A DNA stretch of 64,000 nt from Sphingopyxis terrae subsp. terrae NBRC 15098 (lineage in GTDB: Bacteria; Pseudomonadota; Alphaproteobacteria; Sphingomonadales; Sphingomonadaceae). Numbering within the stretch: the stretch's first letter is position 1; every line of letters starts with the position of its first letter. Position numbers and translations under genes: made by a program. This document shows, one piece after another, positions 35,923-44,173 of this stretch. The stretch is from NCBI RefSeq assembly GCF_001610975.1, contig NZ_CP013342.1, positions 2,675,001 to 2,739,000 of the forward strand, in the 5' to 3' direction. The notes under the pieces are model-generated. The model was not told the DNA's origin. It saw only the letters and a list, made by a program, of their open reading frames with translations, and made no database searches.

Positions 35923-35954
35923 TTGACCTTTTCCCGCATTGACCTTTTCCCGCA
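35923..35954. repeat. Exact 16-bp tandem repeat upstream of the redox operon
   Basis: TTGACCTTTTCCCGCA occurs twice back to back (35923-35938 and 35939-35954). Each copy starts with a good -35-like TTGACC. It lies in the 254-base gap before the FAD/cNMP/ferredoxin gene. It could place two promoters or two regulator sites in tandem; the matching -10 element is weak (CATAGC around 35962). An FNR-like half-site TTGAT lies near 36008. I see no gene in this gap. Confidence 0.5.
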
Positions 35955-36110
35955 TTCAGGGGCATAGCTAGGCTTCCAGGACATAAGTCCGGGTCGCATC
36001 CGTAAATTGATCGCCAAATGGGGCCGGCGAGAGGGGGAAGGGATGCTGGTGCGCATGGTCATCTGCAGCAACGGCGACGGGCGCGACGGCGGATCGCGGA
36101 GCAATCGCGC

Positions 36111-38546
36111 GTGAGCGAGGCGGTCAAGGTCGCGATCATCGGATCGGGCCCCGCCGGCCTGAGCGCTGCGGCGCGCGCGGCGCAGCTCGGGCTGGCGCAT
36201 GTGCTGCTGGAAAAGACCGACCATCTTTCGGATACGATCTTCAAATATCAGAAGGGCAAGCGCGTCCTCGCGACGCCCGAACGGCTCGATTTGCGGTCCG
36301 ACTGCCGGTTCGCCGAGGGCGCGCGCGAGACGATCCTCGGCAATTGGGATCAGGATGCCGCGAACAACGGCGTCAATGTCGCCTATCAGGCCGAGGTCGT
36401 CGAGGTATCGGGGCAGAAGGGCGCCTTTTCGATCAAGACCGCCAAGGGCGCGGTGATCGCGGCGGAAAATATCGTCCTCGCCATCGGCACACAGGGCAAT
36501 CCCAATCGCCTGCGCTGCGACGGATATGATCTGCCGCACATCATCTATCAGGTCGACGATCCCGAGGATTTCAAGAACCAGCATATCACCGTGGTCGGAT
36601 CGGGCGACGCGGGGATCGAGAATGCGCTCGGCGTTGCCGAGGAAGCGCTGGAAAACACCGTCACCATTCTGAACCGGTCGAAGGATTTCGCGCGCGCCAA
36701 GGCGAAGAATGTCTCCGACATGATGGAGGCGGGCGAGAACGGCTTTCTGTCGATCCGCACCGAAACGCAGCCCAAGCTGGTCGAGCCCGGCTGGCTGACG
36801 CTGGAAACGCCGAACGGCGACGAGCGGATCGAATGCGACGTGATCGTCGCGCGGCTGGGGTCGGTCGCGCCGCGCGGCTTCGTCGAATCGATGGGGATCG
36901 AATTTACCGGCCCGGACCGCGAAGCCTTTCCCAAATTGTCCCCGACCTTTGAATCGACCGTTCCGGGCATTTTCGTGATCGGCGCGCTCGCGGGCTATCC
37001 GCTGATCAAGCATTGCATGAACCAGGGCTATGACGTCGTCGAGTTCATCAACGGCAACAGCGCGCTGACCCCCGCCGACGAAAAGGATCTGGCGGCGATC
37101 TTTGCCGATTTGCCGCAGAAAAAATCGGTCAGCGAATGGCTCGACTATCTGCGGACGCGGGTCCGCATCTTCGCCGATGTGTCGCCGCTGCAGATGCGCG
37201 AATTCATGCTCGATTCGAAGGTCGCCTTCTATCGCCGCGGCGAGGTGGTGTTCGAAAAGGGCGAGCCGGGATCGTCGCTGTTTGCGATCGCCGACGGTCA
37301 TGCCGAGGTGGAAGTGGCGCCCGGCGTCACGGTGCCGATCGAACAGGGGTCGATCTTCGGCGAGGTCGGGCTGATCTCGGGCCGCAAGCGCGGCGCGACG
37401 ATCCGCGCCGGCGAGGACAGCATCTTCGTCGAGGTGTCGCGCACCGCCGCGCTCAAGCTGATGGCCGCGGTGCCGGGGGCGAAGCGCGTCATCAACCGCA
37501 TCTCGCTCGAACGCCAGTTGCTGCAAATCTTCAAGGGCGGCCTGACCGTCGACGATCTGCAGGAGGTCGTCGACCAGGCCGAGGTCGTGCGCGTGCCCGC
37601 GGGCAAGGTGGTCGTGACCGAAGGCGAGCAGGGCGACGATGTCTATGTCATCCGGTCAGGCTCGATGGTCGTCGAAAAGGATATCGGCGGCAAGCCGATC
37701 TTCCTGCGCTATCTGCCCGCCGGCAGCTATTTCGGCGAGATGGGCGTGCTCAGCGGCGAGCCGCGCAATGCGACGGTCAAGGCCGCGGTCGGCAGCGAGG
37801 TCATCAAGCTGACCGGCGAAAGCTTTCGCAAGATGCTCGCCGCGCGGCCGCAGGTGCGCGCCGCGACCGAGGCGGCGGTCGCCGAACGCGCGGCGATGAA
37901 CGCCTTCATCGAATCGCGCAAGGCGAGCTATTCGAGCGCGGTCGATCTTTATTCGGACACCGCCAGCTTCATCATGAAGGAGGGGCTGGGCGAGGCGACC
38001 GATGCGCTGCTGATCGACGAAAATCTGTGCGTCGGCTGCGACAATTGCGAAAAGGCCTGCGCCGACAGCCACGAGGGACTGTCGCGGCTCGACCGCGAGG
38101 CGGGCAAGACCTTCGCGCATCTGCATGTGCCGACAAGCTGCCGTCACTGCGAACATCCGCATTGCATGGCCGACTGCCCGCCGAACGTGATCCACCGTGG
38201 CCCCGACGGCGAGGTATTCATGGAACCGGGCTGCATCGGCTGCGGCAACTGCATGCGCAACTGTCCCTATGGCGTGATCCGCATGGAGGCCGCGCCGCCG
38301 CCGAAGCCGGGGCTGCTTAGCTGGCTGCTCTTCGGCAAGGGGCCGGGGCCGGGCGAGCCGTCGCCCAAATGGACCAAGAAAAAGCTCGGCGATGAAAAGC
38401 CCAAGAAAATCGCGGTGAAGTGCGACATGTGCAAGGGCATCGCGGGCGGGCCCGCCTGCGTGCGCGCTTGTCCGACGGGCGCCGCGATCCGCGTGTCGCC
38501 CGAAGAGTTTCTGTCGATCGCGCGGCTCGAGGAGGATGCGGGCTGA
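36111..38546 (+). CDS. FAD oxidoreductase / two cNMP-binding domains / four-cluster ferredoxin fusion
   Basis: This 811-residue cytoplasmic protein joins three modules. Residues ~5-335 are a thioredoxin-reductase-like FAD/NAD(P) oxidoreductase, with the FAD loop GSGPAG (11-16) and a second nucleotide loop VVGSGDAG (about 160); no redox Cys pair is present. Two cyclic-nucleotide-binding domains follow (about 360-450 and 478-585), each with an intact phosphate cassette: FGEVGLISG...RGAT and FGEMGVLSG...RNAT. Residues ~635-790 are a DmsB/HycB-type ferredoxin with four cysteine quartets: CVGCDNCEKAC, CRHCEHPHCMADC, CIGCGNCMRNC and CDMC-x8-CVRAC. I chose GTG at 36111 with a GGAG upstream; the frame is open from 36018. 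Its stop overlaps the next gene. I infer that it passes electrons from NAD(P)H under cyclic-nucleotide control. Confidence 0.88.
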   Translation: MSEAVKVAIIGSGPAGLSAAARAAQLGLAHVLLEKTDHLSDTIFKYQKGKRVLATPERLDLRSDCRFAEGARETILGNWDQDAANNGVNVAYQAEVVEVSGQKGAFSIKTAKGAVIAAENIVLAIGTQGNPNRLRCDGYDLPHIIYQVDDPEDFKNQHITVVGSGDAGIENALGVAEEALENTVTILNRSKDFARAKAKNVSDMMEAGENGFLSIRTETQPKLVEPGWLTLETPNGDERIECDVIVARLGSVAPRGFVESMGIEFTGPDREAFPKLSPTFESTVPGIFVIGALAGYPLIKHCMNQGYDVVEFINGNSALTPADEKDLAAIFADLPQKKSVSEWLDYLRTRVRIFADVSPLQMREFMLDSKVAFYRRGEVVFEKGEPGSSLFAIADGHAEVEVAPGVTVPIEQGSIFGEVGLISGRKRGATIRAGEDSIFVEVSRTAALKLMAAVPGAKRVINRISLERQLLQIFKGGLTVDDLQEVVDQAEVVRVPAGKVVVTEGEQGDDVYVIRSGSMVVEKDIGGKPIFLRYLPAGSYFGEMGVLSGEPRNATVKAAVGSEVIKLTGESFRKMLAARPQVRAATEAAVAERAAMNAFIESRKASYSSAVDLYSDTASFIMKEGLGEATDALLIDENLCVGCDNCEKACADSHEGLSRLDREAGKTFAHLHVPTSCRHCEHPHCMADCPPNVIHRGPDGEVFMEPGCIGCGNCMRNCPYGVIRMEAAPPPKPGLLSWLLFGKGPGPGEPSPKWTKKKLGDEKPKKIAVKCDMCKGIAGGPACVRACPTGAAIRVSPEEFLSIARLEEDAG

Positions 38547-39439
38547 TGGCGAGTCTGTTTCCCAGAAGGCTTTTGGGCCGCCGCAACCGGGCCACGCAGA
38601 CCGAACGCGTCCGCGAGCGCAAGCATGAGGGCTTTCTGCGCTACGCCAATTTCCGCTGGGCGAAGATTTCGGGCGGGCTCTGCCTGCTCGTCATCACCTC
38701 CTATGCGCTGATCGACGTGACGCCGCGCCCCAATGGCGGAAGCTGGTACGGCTATACGCTCGGCACCATCGGCGCGTTGCTGATCCTCTGGCTCACCGCG
38801 CTCGGCTATCGCAAGCGCAAGATGACGCGCGATGCCTGGTCGCTGAAGGCGTGGACGTCGGCGCATGTCTATCTGGGGCTGAGCCTGATCGTCATCGGCA
38901 CCTGGCACACGGGTTTCCAGCTCGGCTGGAACGTCCATACGCTCGCCTGGGCGCTGATGATGCTAGTCATATTGTCGGGGCTTTATGGCGTCATCGTCTA
39001 TGCGACGCTGCCCGCCGCTCTATCGAACAATCGCGACGAGATGACGCAGATGCAGATGCTGGAGGCGATCCGCGCCTTCGACCGCCAGCTGCACGCCGCC
39101 GCGCAGCCGCTGTCGCCGGAGGACACGGCGCCGGTGCTCGCCTCGCTCGACGAAGATCCCTTTGCGGGAGGTATCAGGGCGCGTCTTTCCGGGCGCTATC
39201 CGAAGGACGCGACGGCGGCGGCGCTGCGCGCGCTGTCGCTCTCGCACGGGGGCAACGCCGACGCGCGGCAGAAGGTCATCGGACTGCTTTCGCAGAAGGA
39301 GGCTGCGCTGGCCCGCCTGCGCGCCCACCTGCGCATCCGGGCGATGCTGGAAATCTGGCTCTATGTGCATGTGCCGCTGACCTTCGCGCTGATCGCGGCG
39401 CTGTCGGCGCACATCATCAGCGTCTTCTTCTATTGGTGA
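38546..39439 (+). CDS. Predicted transmembrane diheme b cytochrome of the redox operon
   Basis: This 297-residue inner-membrane protein has about five helices: ~42-58, 70-88, 101-122, 133-153 and 268-294. Two of them carry a His-x13-His pair, H107/H121 and H275/H289. That is the arrangement by which two helices hold two stacked b haems in bc1-type and ferric-reductase-type cytochromes. A basic N-terminus suggests it faces the cytoplasm. A soluble helical insert (about 155-265) separates helices 4 and 5. I do not recognise a named family. ATG at 38546 shares one base with the previous stop. Encoded between a soluble ferredoxin fusion and a periplasmic multihaem protein, it is the natural trans-membrane electron carrier. 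Confidence 0.75.
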   Translation: MASLFPRRLLGRRNRATQTERVRERKHEGFLRYANFRWAKISGGLCLLVITSYALIDVTPRPNGGSWYGYTLGTIGALLILWLTALGYRKRKMTRDAWSLKAWTSAHVYLGLSLIVIGTWHTGFQLGWNVHTLAWALMMLVILSGLYGVIVYATLPAALSNNRDEMTQMQMLEAIRAFDRQLHAAAQPLSPEDTAPVLASLDEDPFAGGIRARLSGRYPKDATAAALRALSLSHGGNADARQKVIGLLSQKEAALARLRAHLRIRAMLEIWLYVHVPLTFALIAALSAHIISVFFYW

Positions 39440-39449
39440 GGCGGGGATC

Positions 39450-41387
39450 ATGAGCTTTATCCTGCGCCGCATCTCGACGACCAAGACGGGCAAGCAGATC
39501 GTTCGCGATCAGCCGCTGCCCGGTGCCAGCATCACGCTGGGCCGCGACGGGGGCAACACGATCCACGTCGCCGATCTGGCGGTGAACCCGCAGCATGCGA
39601 CGATCAGCAGCGCCGACGGCCGCCATGTGCGGGTGCAGGCGAGCGAGGGGCTGGGGTTCGACCTCAACGGCCGGACGCTCGACACCGCCGACATCGACAG
39701 CGCGGCGGGGGCCGAACTGCGCTTTGGCGGCCACCGGCTGACAATCGCGCGCGAAGGGGAGAATATCATCCTTCTCGTCGAGCGGATCGACGAACTGTCG
39801 CAATCGTCGAAGGATGTCGACGAGGCCCGGGCCTTTTCGCTCGCCGCGGTAATGCCGGGGCGCCGCATGGGCGCCTGGGCCTTTGCGCTGGTAGTGCTGC
39901 TCGCCTTTCTGGTCGGGCCGATCTGGGCCTGGCACAGCTATCGCAGCGTCGATGTGCGGCCACAGGGCTATCATGCCGACAAAGCGTGGCTGTCGGGGCC
40001 GCTGTCGAGCGCGCACGCCAGCCTGAAGAATGATTGCCAGGCCTGCCATGTCGATGCCTTCGTCGCAGTAACCGACAAGGCGTGCGTCGGATGCCACACG
40101 GGCGAGCATAAGGCGATGAGCGCGAGCCATGCCGATGCCGCGACCGCGATGCTGCTCGCCGCACGGCACCCGCCGGGTGTCGGCGAGAAAGTCCTCGCCG
40201 GCTTCGCCAAGGCGTTCAACAAGCCGCAGGGGCGCTGCGTCGAATGCCATACCGAACATGAAGGCGCGGGGCCGATGCCGCCGACACCGCAAAAATTTTG
40301 CGCCGATTGCCACGACGGCATGGCTTCGCGGCTCAAGGCGGCGGGGTTCAAGGTCGATGTCGCCGATGCCGGCGATTTCGGTACCGCGCATCCCGAATTC
40401 CGCCCGCTCGTCCGCGCGGCGCCGGGCGCTAAGCCGGCGCGGGCGATGCCCGGCACGGGGCCGCTGGTCGATTATGACGGCCTGAAATTTCCGCACGACG
40501 TCCATCTCGCCGCCAACGGCGGGGTGGCGCGGATGGCGGCAAGTTTCCGCGGCCAATATGACTTCGGCAAGAAGCTCGAATGTCAGAATTGCCACCGCCC
40601 CGATGCCGACGGGGTACGGATCAGGCCCGTCGTGATGGAACGCGACTGTGCGATGTGCCACAGCCTGGCCTTCGAAACCGTCGGCGGCGTTACCCGGACG
40701 CTGCGTCATGGCGAGCCCGATCAGGTCGTGGCGGACCTATACGCCTATTATCGCTCGACCCCGCCGAGCCGGCCGCTGCAACTCGGCGGTATGGAACGGC
40801 GGCGACCCGGCCAATATGCCGAGGGTCAGCTTTACAATATCTATTTCCGCGAGGTCGCGGTGCGGCCCAATCGCGCCGCCGATGCGGTGCGCGCGGTCTT
40901 CTCCAACGGCGGAGCCTGTTACGACTGTCACACGATTTTTGCCCCCGCATCGGGCAACAATTGGCGGGTGATGGCGGTGAACCAGACCCCCCGCTATCTG
41001 GAAAAGGGCTGGTTCGATCACGATGCGCACAAGGCTACGAAATGCGCCGACTGTCATACCGCCGCGCCGGGTTCGAAGGCGGCCAGCGACCTGCTGGTGC
41101 CGGGGCTGCGCCAGTGCCGCGACTGCCATGTGGGCGAGGGCGGGGCGCGGCTGGTGAAGGTCGAGACCGCGACCGAATCGCCGTGCGCCATGTGCCACGA
41201 ATATCATTCGGACGGCGGTAAACCCTGGATGCCCGCCCGTCAGCGGAAGGTTAACAGCGCGGCAATCACGCATAAACCTCTGGCTGCTATCTATGATGTG
41301 AGCCTGATCACAGGCACCGAGGGGCGGGGCCTTTATGATGTGACGTGGCGCACACCTTCCTTGCACGGGGCAAGGCGGGGCGGGTGA
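39450..41387 (+). CDS. FHA domain - membrane anchor - decahaem cytochrome c fusion
   Basis: The 645-residue product begins with an FHA domain (about 5-112; ITLGRDGGNTIHV and the NPQHATIS block, whose residues bind phosphothreonine in known FHA domains). One membrane helix follows (about 139-161), preceded by Arg-Arg, so the FHA domain should be cytoplasmic and the rest periplasmic. The periplasmic part holds ten CXXCH haem c motifs: CQACH, CVGCH, CVECH, CADCH, CQNCH, CAMCH, CYDCH, CADCH, CRDCH and CAMCH. The last ~60 residues have no haem site. It starts ten bases after the cytochrome b-like gene. I infer that it is the periplasmic electron acceptor or store of this operon. Fusion of a signalling domain to a multihaem cytochrome is unusual. 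Confidence 0.88.
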   Translation: MSFILRRISTTKTGKQIVRDQPLPGASITLGRDGGNTIHVADLAVNPQHATISSADGRHVRVQASEGLGFDLNGRTLDTADIDSAAGAELRFGGHRLTIAREGENIILLVERIDELSQSSKDVDEARAFSLAAVMPGRRMGAWAFALVVLLAFLVGPIWAWHSYRSVDVRPQGYHADKAWLSGPLSSAHASLKNDCQACHVDAFVAVTDKACVGCHTGEHKAMSASHADAATAMLLAARHPPGVGEKVLAGFAKAFNKPQGRCVECHTEHEGAGPMPPTPQKFCADCHDGMASRLKAAGFKVDVADAGDFGTAHPEFRPLVRAAPGAKPARAMPGTGPLVDYDGLKFPHDVHLAANGGVARMAASFRGQYDFGKKLECQNCHRPDADGVRIRPVVMERDCAMCHSLAFETVGGVTRTLRHGEPDQVVADLYAYYRSTPPSRPLQLGGMERRRPGQYAEGQLYNIYFREVAVRPNRAADAVRAVFSNGGACYDCHTIFAPASGNNWRVMAVNQTPRYLEKGWFDHDAHKATKCADCHTAAPGSKAASDLLVPGLRQCRDCHVGEGGARLVKVETATESPCAMCHEYHSDGGKPWMPARQRKVNSAAITHKPLAAIYDVSLITGTEGRGLYDVTWRTPSLHGARRGG

Positions 41388-41425
41388 GATATTGAAGGCC
41401 GCCAGCGGCCGAGCAGGGGACGGAT

Positions 41426-42274
41426 ATGCTGATCGCCCAGATCACCGATATCCATATCGGGTTCGATCCGGACAATCCGGCCGAATATAACCGCAAGCGG
41501 CTCGACGATGTGCTCGACGTGCTCATCGAGGGCCCAAACCGGCCCGACCTGTTGCTCGCGACCGGCGATATCACCGATCGCGGCGATGCCGACAGCTATC
41601 GCCGGCTCGCCACCGCCTTTTCGCGCTGCCCCTTTCCGGTCTGGCCGAGCGTCGGCAACCATGATTTGCGCGACAATTTTCACGCGCAGTTTCCGGGCTT
41701 CGACGACGGCAATGGTTTCGTGCAATATGCGATCGAATTGCCCGACGTGCGGCTGGTCACGATCGACACGCTGGAGGAAGGGCGCCACGGCGGCGCCTTT
41801 TGCGACGCGCGCGCCGCATGGCTCGACGCCGAGCTCGGCCGCGATACTGCCAAGCCGACCTATATCGTCATGCATCATCCGCCGGTCGAGAGCGGCATCG
41901 AGTGGATGAACACCCATCCCGACGAACCATGGGTGCATCGCTTCACCGATGTCGTGCGCGGCCATCCCCATGTCCGCGGCCTGATCTGCGGCCATTTGCA
42001 TCGCAGCGTTACCGTGGCGTGGGAGGGGCGGACGGTCGCGATCTGTTCGTCGACCGCGCCGCAAGTGTCGCTCGACCTGCGCCCTATCGACGAAAATCAT
42101 CCCGACGACCGCCCGATGATCGTGGCCGAAGATCCGGCCTATGCGCTCCATCGCTGGAACGGCCGCGAGCTCGTCAGCTTTTATGACCATGCCGGCGCGC
42201 ACACGATGCTCGCTAAATATGACGCGCGGCTGCAGCCGCTGGTGCGCGAACTGAAGGCGGAAAGGCCGGCTTAG
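41426..42274 (+). CDS. CpdA-like class III cyclic-nucleotide phosphodiesterase / metallophosphoesterase
   Basis: A calcineurin-like phosphoesterase of 282 residues with the full metal-binding set: DIHIG (residues 8-12), GDITDRGD, GNHD, HHPP and GHLH. This compact form with an N-terminal QITDIHIG is typical of CpdA-type cAMP phosphodiesterases, although substrates vary in the family. It starts 38 bp after the decahaem gene with no terminator between. That puts a possible cyclic-nucleotide-degrading enzyme in the same operon as a protein with two cyclic-nucleotide-binding domains. The 3' end overlaps the convergent HAD gene by four bases. Confidence 0.85.
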   Translation: MLIAQITDIHIGFDPDNPAEYNRKRLDDVLDVLIEGPNRPDLLLATGDITDRGDADSYRRLATAFSRCPFPVWPSVGNHDLRDNFHAQFPGFDDGNGFVQYAIELPDVRLVTIDTLEEGRHGGAFCDARAAWLDAELGRDTAKPTYIVMHHPPVESGIEWMNTHPDEPWVHRFTDVVRGHPHVRGLICGHLHRSVTVAWEGRTVAICSSTAPQVSLDLRPIDENHPDDRPMIVAEDPAYALHRWNGRELVSFYDHAGAHTMLAKYDARLQPLVRELKAERPA

Positions 42275-43032
42275 GCGAGACCGGCAAGGGCAAGCACGCC
42301 CTCGATCCCCCGGCTCGTGATCGCCGGTTCGACGCCCAGCGGTTCGGCGGGGACGCCGAAGCGGTTGACCCAGGCGGTGCGATAGCCGAACCAGGTCGCG
42401 CCTACCGCATCCCACCCGCCGAATGCCGCAAAGCCGATCTGTTCGCGCGGAATGTCCCACGCATCGAGCGCCATCGCATAGGCCTTGGGCGATGGTTTGA
42501 AAGCGCTCACGCGGTCGGTGCTGAGCGGCGCGTCGAAATAATGGGCAATGTCGTTGCGCCGCATGTTGGCGGTGAGCGAGTCGGCGCCGAGGTTAGACAG
42601 AAAGGCAAGGCGAATTCCGGCGCCGCGCAGCGTTTCAAGCGCCGGACGCACATCGGGCCAGATGTCGAGCGCGTCGTAAGCGCCGACAAGCGCCGCGCGT
42701 TCGGCGTCGCTCAGCGTCACCTGCATCGCCGCGGCGGTGTGCCGCAGCGCCGCGTCGGCGATCGTGCGGAAATCGCTGTACCGGCCGGCGGCGGTTTCGA
42801 GCCAGCTATAGCCGAACAGCTTGGCCGACCATTGGGCTGCAACGGCCTCTCCCTTGTCGCCGACGATGGCTTTGACGCGCGCCGCAACGCCGCGCCGGTC
42901 GAATATCGGAAAGCCGTCGAAGCCGATCGCGCGGATCGGCGCGGCCGCGGCGGCGCGCGCGGGAAGCGCGGTGGCGACGGTCGAAGCCGCGGCGCCGATC
43001 AGCAAGGTGCGGCGAGGAAGAACGGGGAGCAT
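42271..43032 (-). CDS. Tat-exported HAD hydrolase, haloacid dehalogenase type II-like
   Basis: The 253-residue product begins with a twin-arginine signal (PRRTLLIGAAASTVATALPARA), so it is predicted to be exported folded to the periplasm. The mature part follows the 2-haloacid dehalogenase pattern: nucleophile Asp in IGFDGFPIFD, FLSNLGAD, Lys in SAFKPSPKAYA and the acidic motif in GGWDAVGATWFGYRTAWVNR. The motif I tail (FPI rather than the usual YGT) deviates from typical dehalogenases, so dehalogenation is not assured. Confidence 0.82.
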   Translation of the reverse strand: MLPVLPRRTLLIGAAASTVATALPARAAAAAPIRAIGFDGFPIFDRRGVAARVKAIVGDKGEAVAAQWSAKLFGYSWLETAAGRYSDFRTIADAALRHTAAAMQVTLSDAERAALVGAYDALDIWPDVRPALETLRGAGIRLAFLSNLGADSLTANMRRNDIAHYFDAPLSTDRVSAFKPSPKAYAMALDAWDIPREQIGFAAFGGWDAVGATWFGYRTAWVNRFGVPAEPLGVEPAITSRGIEGVLALAGLA

Positions 43033-43105
43033 GGCAATCCTTTGCGCGACGGGAGAGGTCTCTTTCCATTCGCGCGAAAGGATCGAAAGGTGACGGCGCG
43101 GGCGA

Positions 43106-44065
43106 TCAATAACCCAGGGTCAGGTCGACCTGTGGTTCGACGGCTTCGCCCCTGTGCCAGCGGTCCAGGTTTTCGAGGAAGCGCTGGGCCGAGCGGACGA
43201 ACATCTTGTCCTGCGCGCGGCCCGACAGGTGCATCGTGACATGGGCGTTGTCGAGGCTCCACAACGCATCGTCGGCTGGCAGCGGCTCGGGGGTCGTCAC
43301 GTCGAGGAAGGCGGCGGCGATCTGCTTCGCGTCGAGCGCCGCGACCAGCGCATCCTGATCGACCACGCTGCCGCGGGCGATGTTGACGAGCGTTGCGGTC
43401 GGCTTCATCGCGGCAAGTTCGGCGGCGCCGATCATGCCATCGGTTTCGGGCGTCGCCGGAACCGCCAGAATCACCCAGTCGAAGTCGCCCAGTTTCGCGC
43501 GCCACTGGTCGGGCGTCAGCGTGTTGGGGTCTCCTGAGTCTTTAGGGGGCGACCGGCGCACGATGGTCACATCGACCGCGAAGCCCTTCAGCCGCTCCTC
43601 GATCAGCTTGCCGATCGCGCCATAGCCGAGCAGCAGCGCCTTCGATCCGAACAGTTCGACCTTGCCCGGCGAATCCATCAGCCATTCGCGGCGATCCTGC
43701 GCCCGCACGACCTCACGATAGCCCTTGGCCACGGTCAGCATTCCCATCACGACATATTCGGCGATGGTGATCGCGTTGATCCCGGCGCCGTTGGTGACGA
43801 CCGTCCCGCGCTCCGCGAGCAGATCGAGCGGCATGCCATCGACCCCGGCATAGATGGAGTTGAGCCATTTCAGCCGCGTCGCGGCGGTGATCGTTTCCGC
43901 CATGTCGTCCTTGTCGTACATATCGAACCAGCCGATCTCGGCCTCGGGCGCCATCGCCATCGCCTCGTCCTTCGTCGTGAAGAAGCGCGGCTCGACCCAA
44001 TCGGGCAGGCGGCCTTCGACCAGCGGGCGGATCAGGCCGGACAGGACGGTGACGGTCTTGGTCAT
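43106..44065 (-). CDS. D-2-hydroxyacid dehydrogenase family protein
   Basis: An NAD(P)-dependent oxidoreductase of 319 residues. The Rossmann motif is LLLGYGAIGKLIEERLKG. The catalytic Arg is in VNIARGSVVDQDAL, the Glu in LDVTTPEPLPADDALW and the His in VTMHLSGRA (the family usually has Pro before this His). Substrate cannot be told. The upstream region contains the large palindromic repeat shared with the yebC-ruvC gap. Confidence 0.88.
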   Translation of the reverse strand: MTKTVTVLSGLIRPLVEGRLPDWVEPRFFTTKDEAMAMAPEAEIGWFDMYDKDDMAETITAATRLKWLNSIYAGVDGMPLDLLAERGTVVTNGAGINAITIAEYVVMGMLTVAKGYREVVRAQDRREWLMDSPGKVELFGSKALLLGYGAIGKLIEERLKGFAVDVTIVRRSPPKDSGDPNTLTPDQWRAKLGDFDWVILAVPATPETDGMIGAAELAAMKPTATLVNIARGSVVDQDALVAALDAKQIAAAFLDVTTPEPLPADDALWSLDNAHVTMHLSGRAQDKMFVRSAQRFLENLDRWHRGEAVEPQVDLTLGY

Positions 44066-44073
44066 AAAAATCT

Positions 44074-44170
44074 CCCCTCCCGCTTGCGGGAGGAGCCGGG
44101 GGTGGGCCAGTCCTGCACTGCGGGCGGGCCCTTCATGCCCACCCCTAACCCCTCCCGCAAGCGGGAGGGG
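44074..44170. repeat. Second copy of the large nested palindromic element, between cysS and the dehydrogenase
   Basis: A 22-mer at 44074-44095 (CCCCTCCCGCTTGCGGGAGGAG, one change from a perfect palindrome, shown here as positions with its TT centre) and its partner with AA centre at 44149-44170 flank GGGTGGGCC and GCCCACCCC. This is the same layout as at 31223-31310. In both places the element lies after the 3' end of one minus-strand gene and before the start of the next. Confidence 0.8.
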
Positions 44171-44173
44171 AAC

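Noticed and set aside
36018..36110. An N-terminal extension of the FAD/cNMP/ferredoxin protein
   Set aside because: The extra 31 residues are Arg/Gly-rich with no family resemblance. GTG at 36111 has a suitable ribosome-binding site and places the FAD loop at the usual distance from the start.
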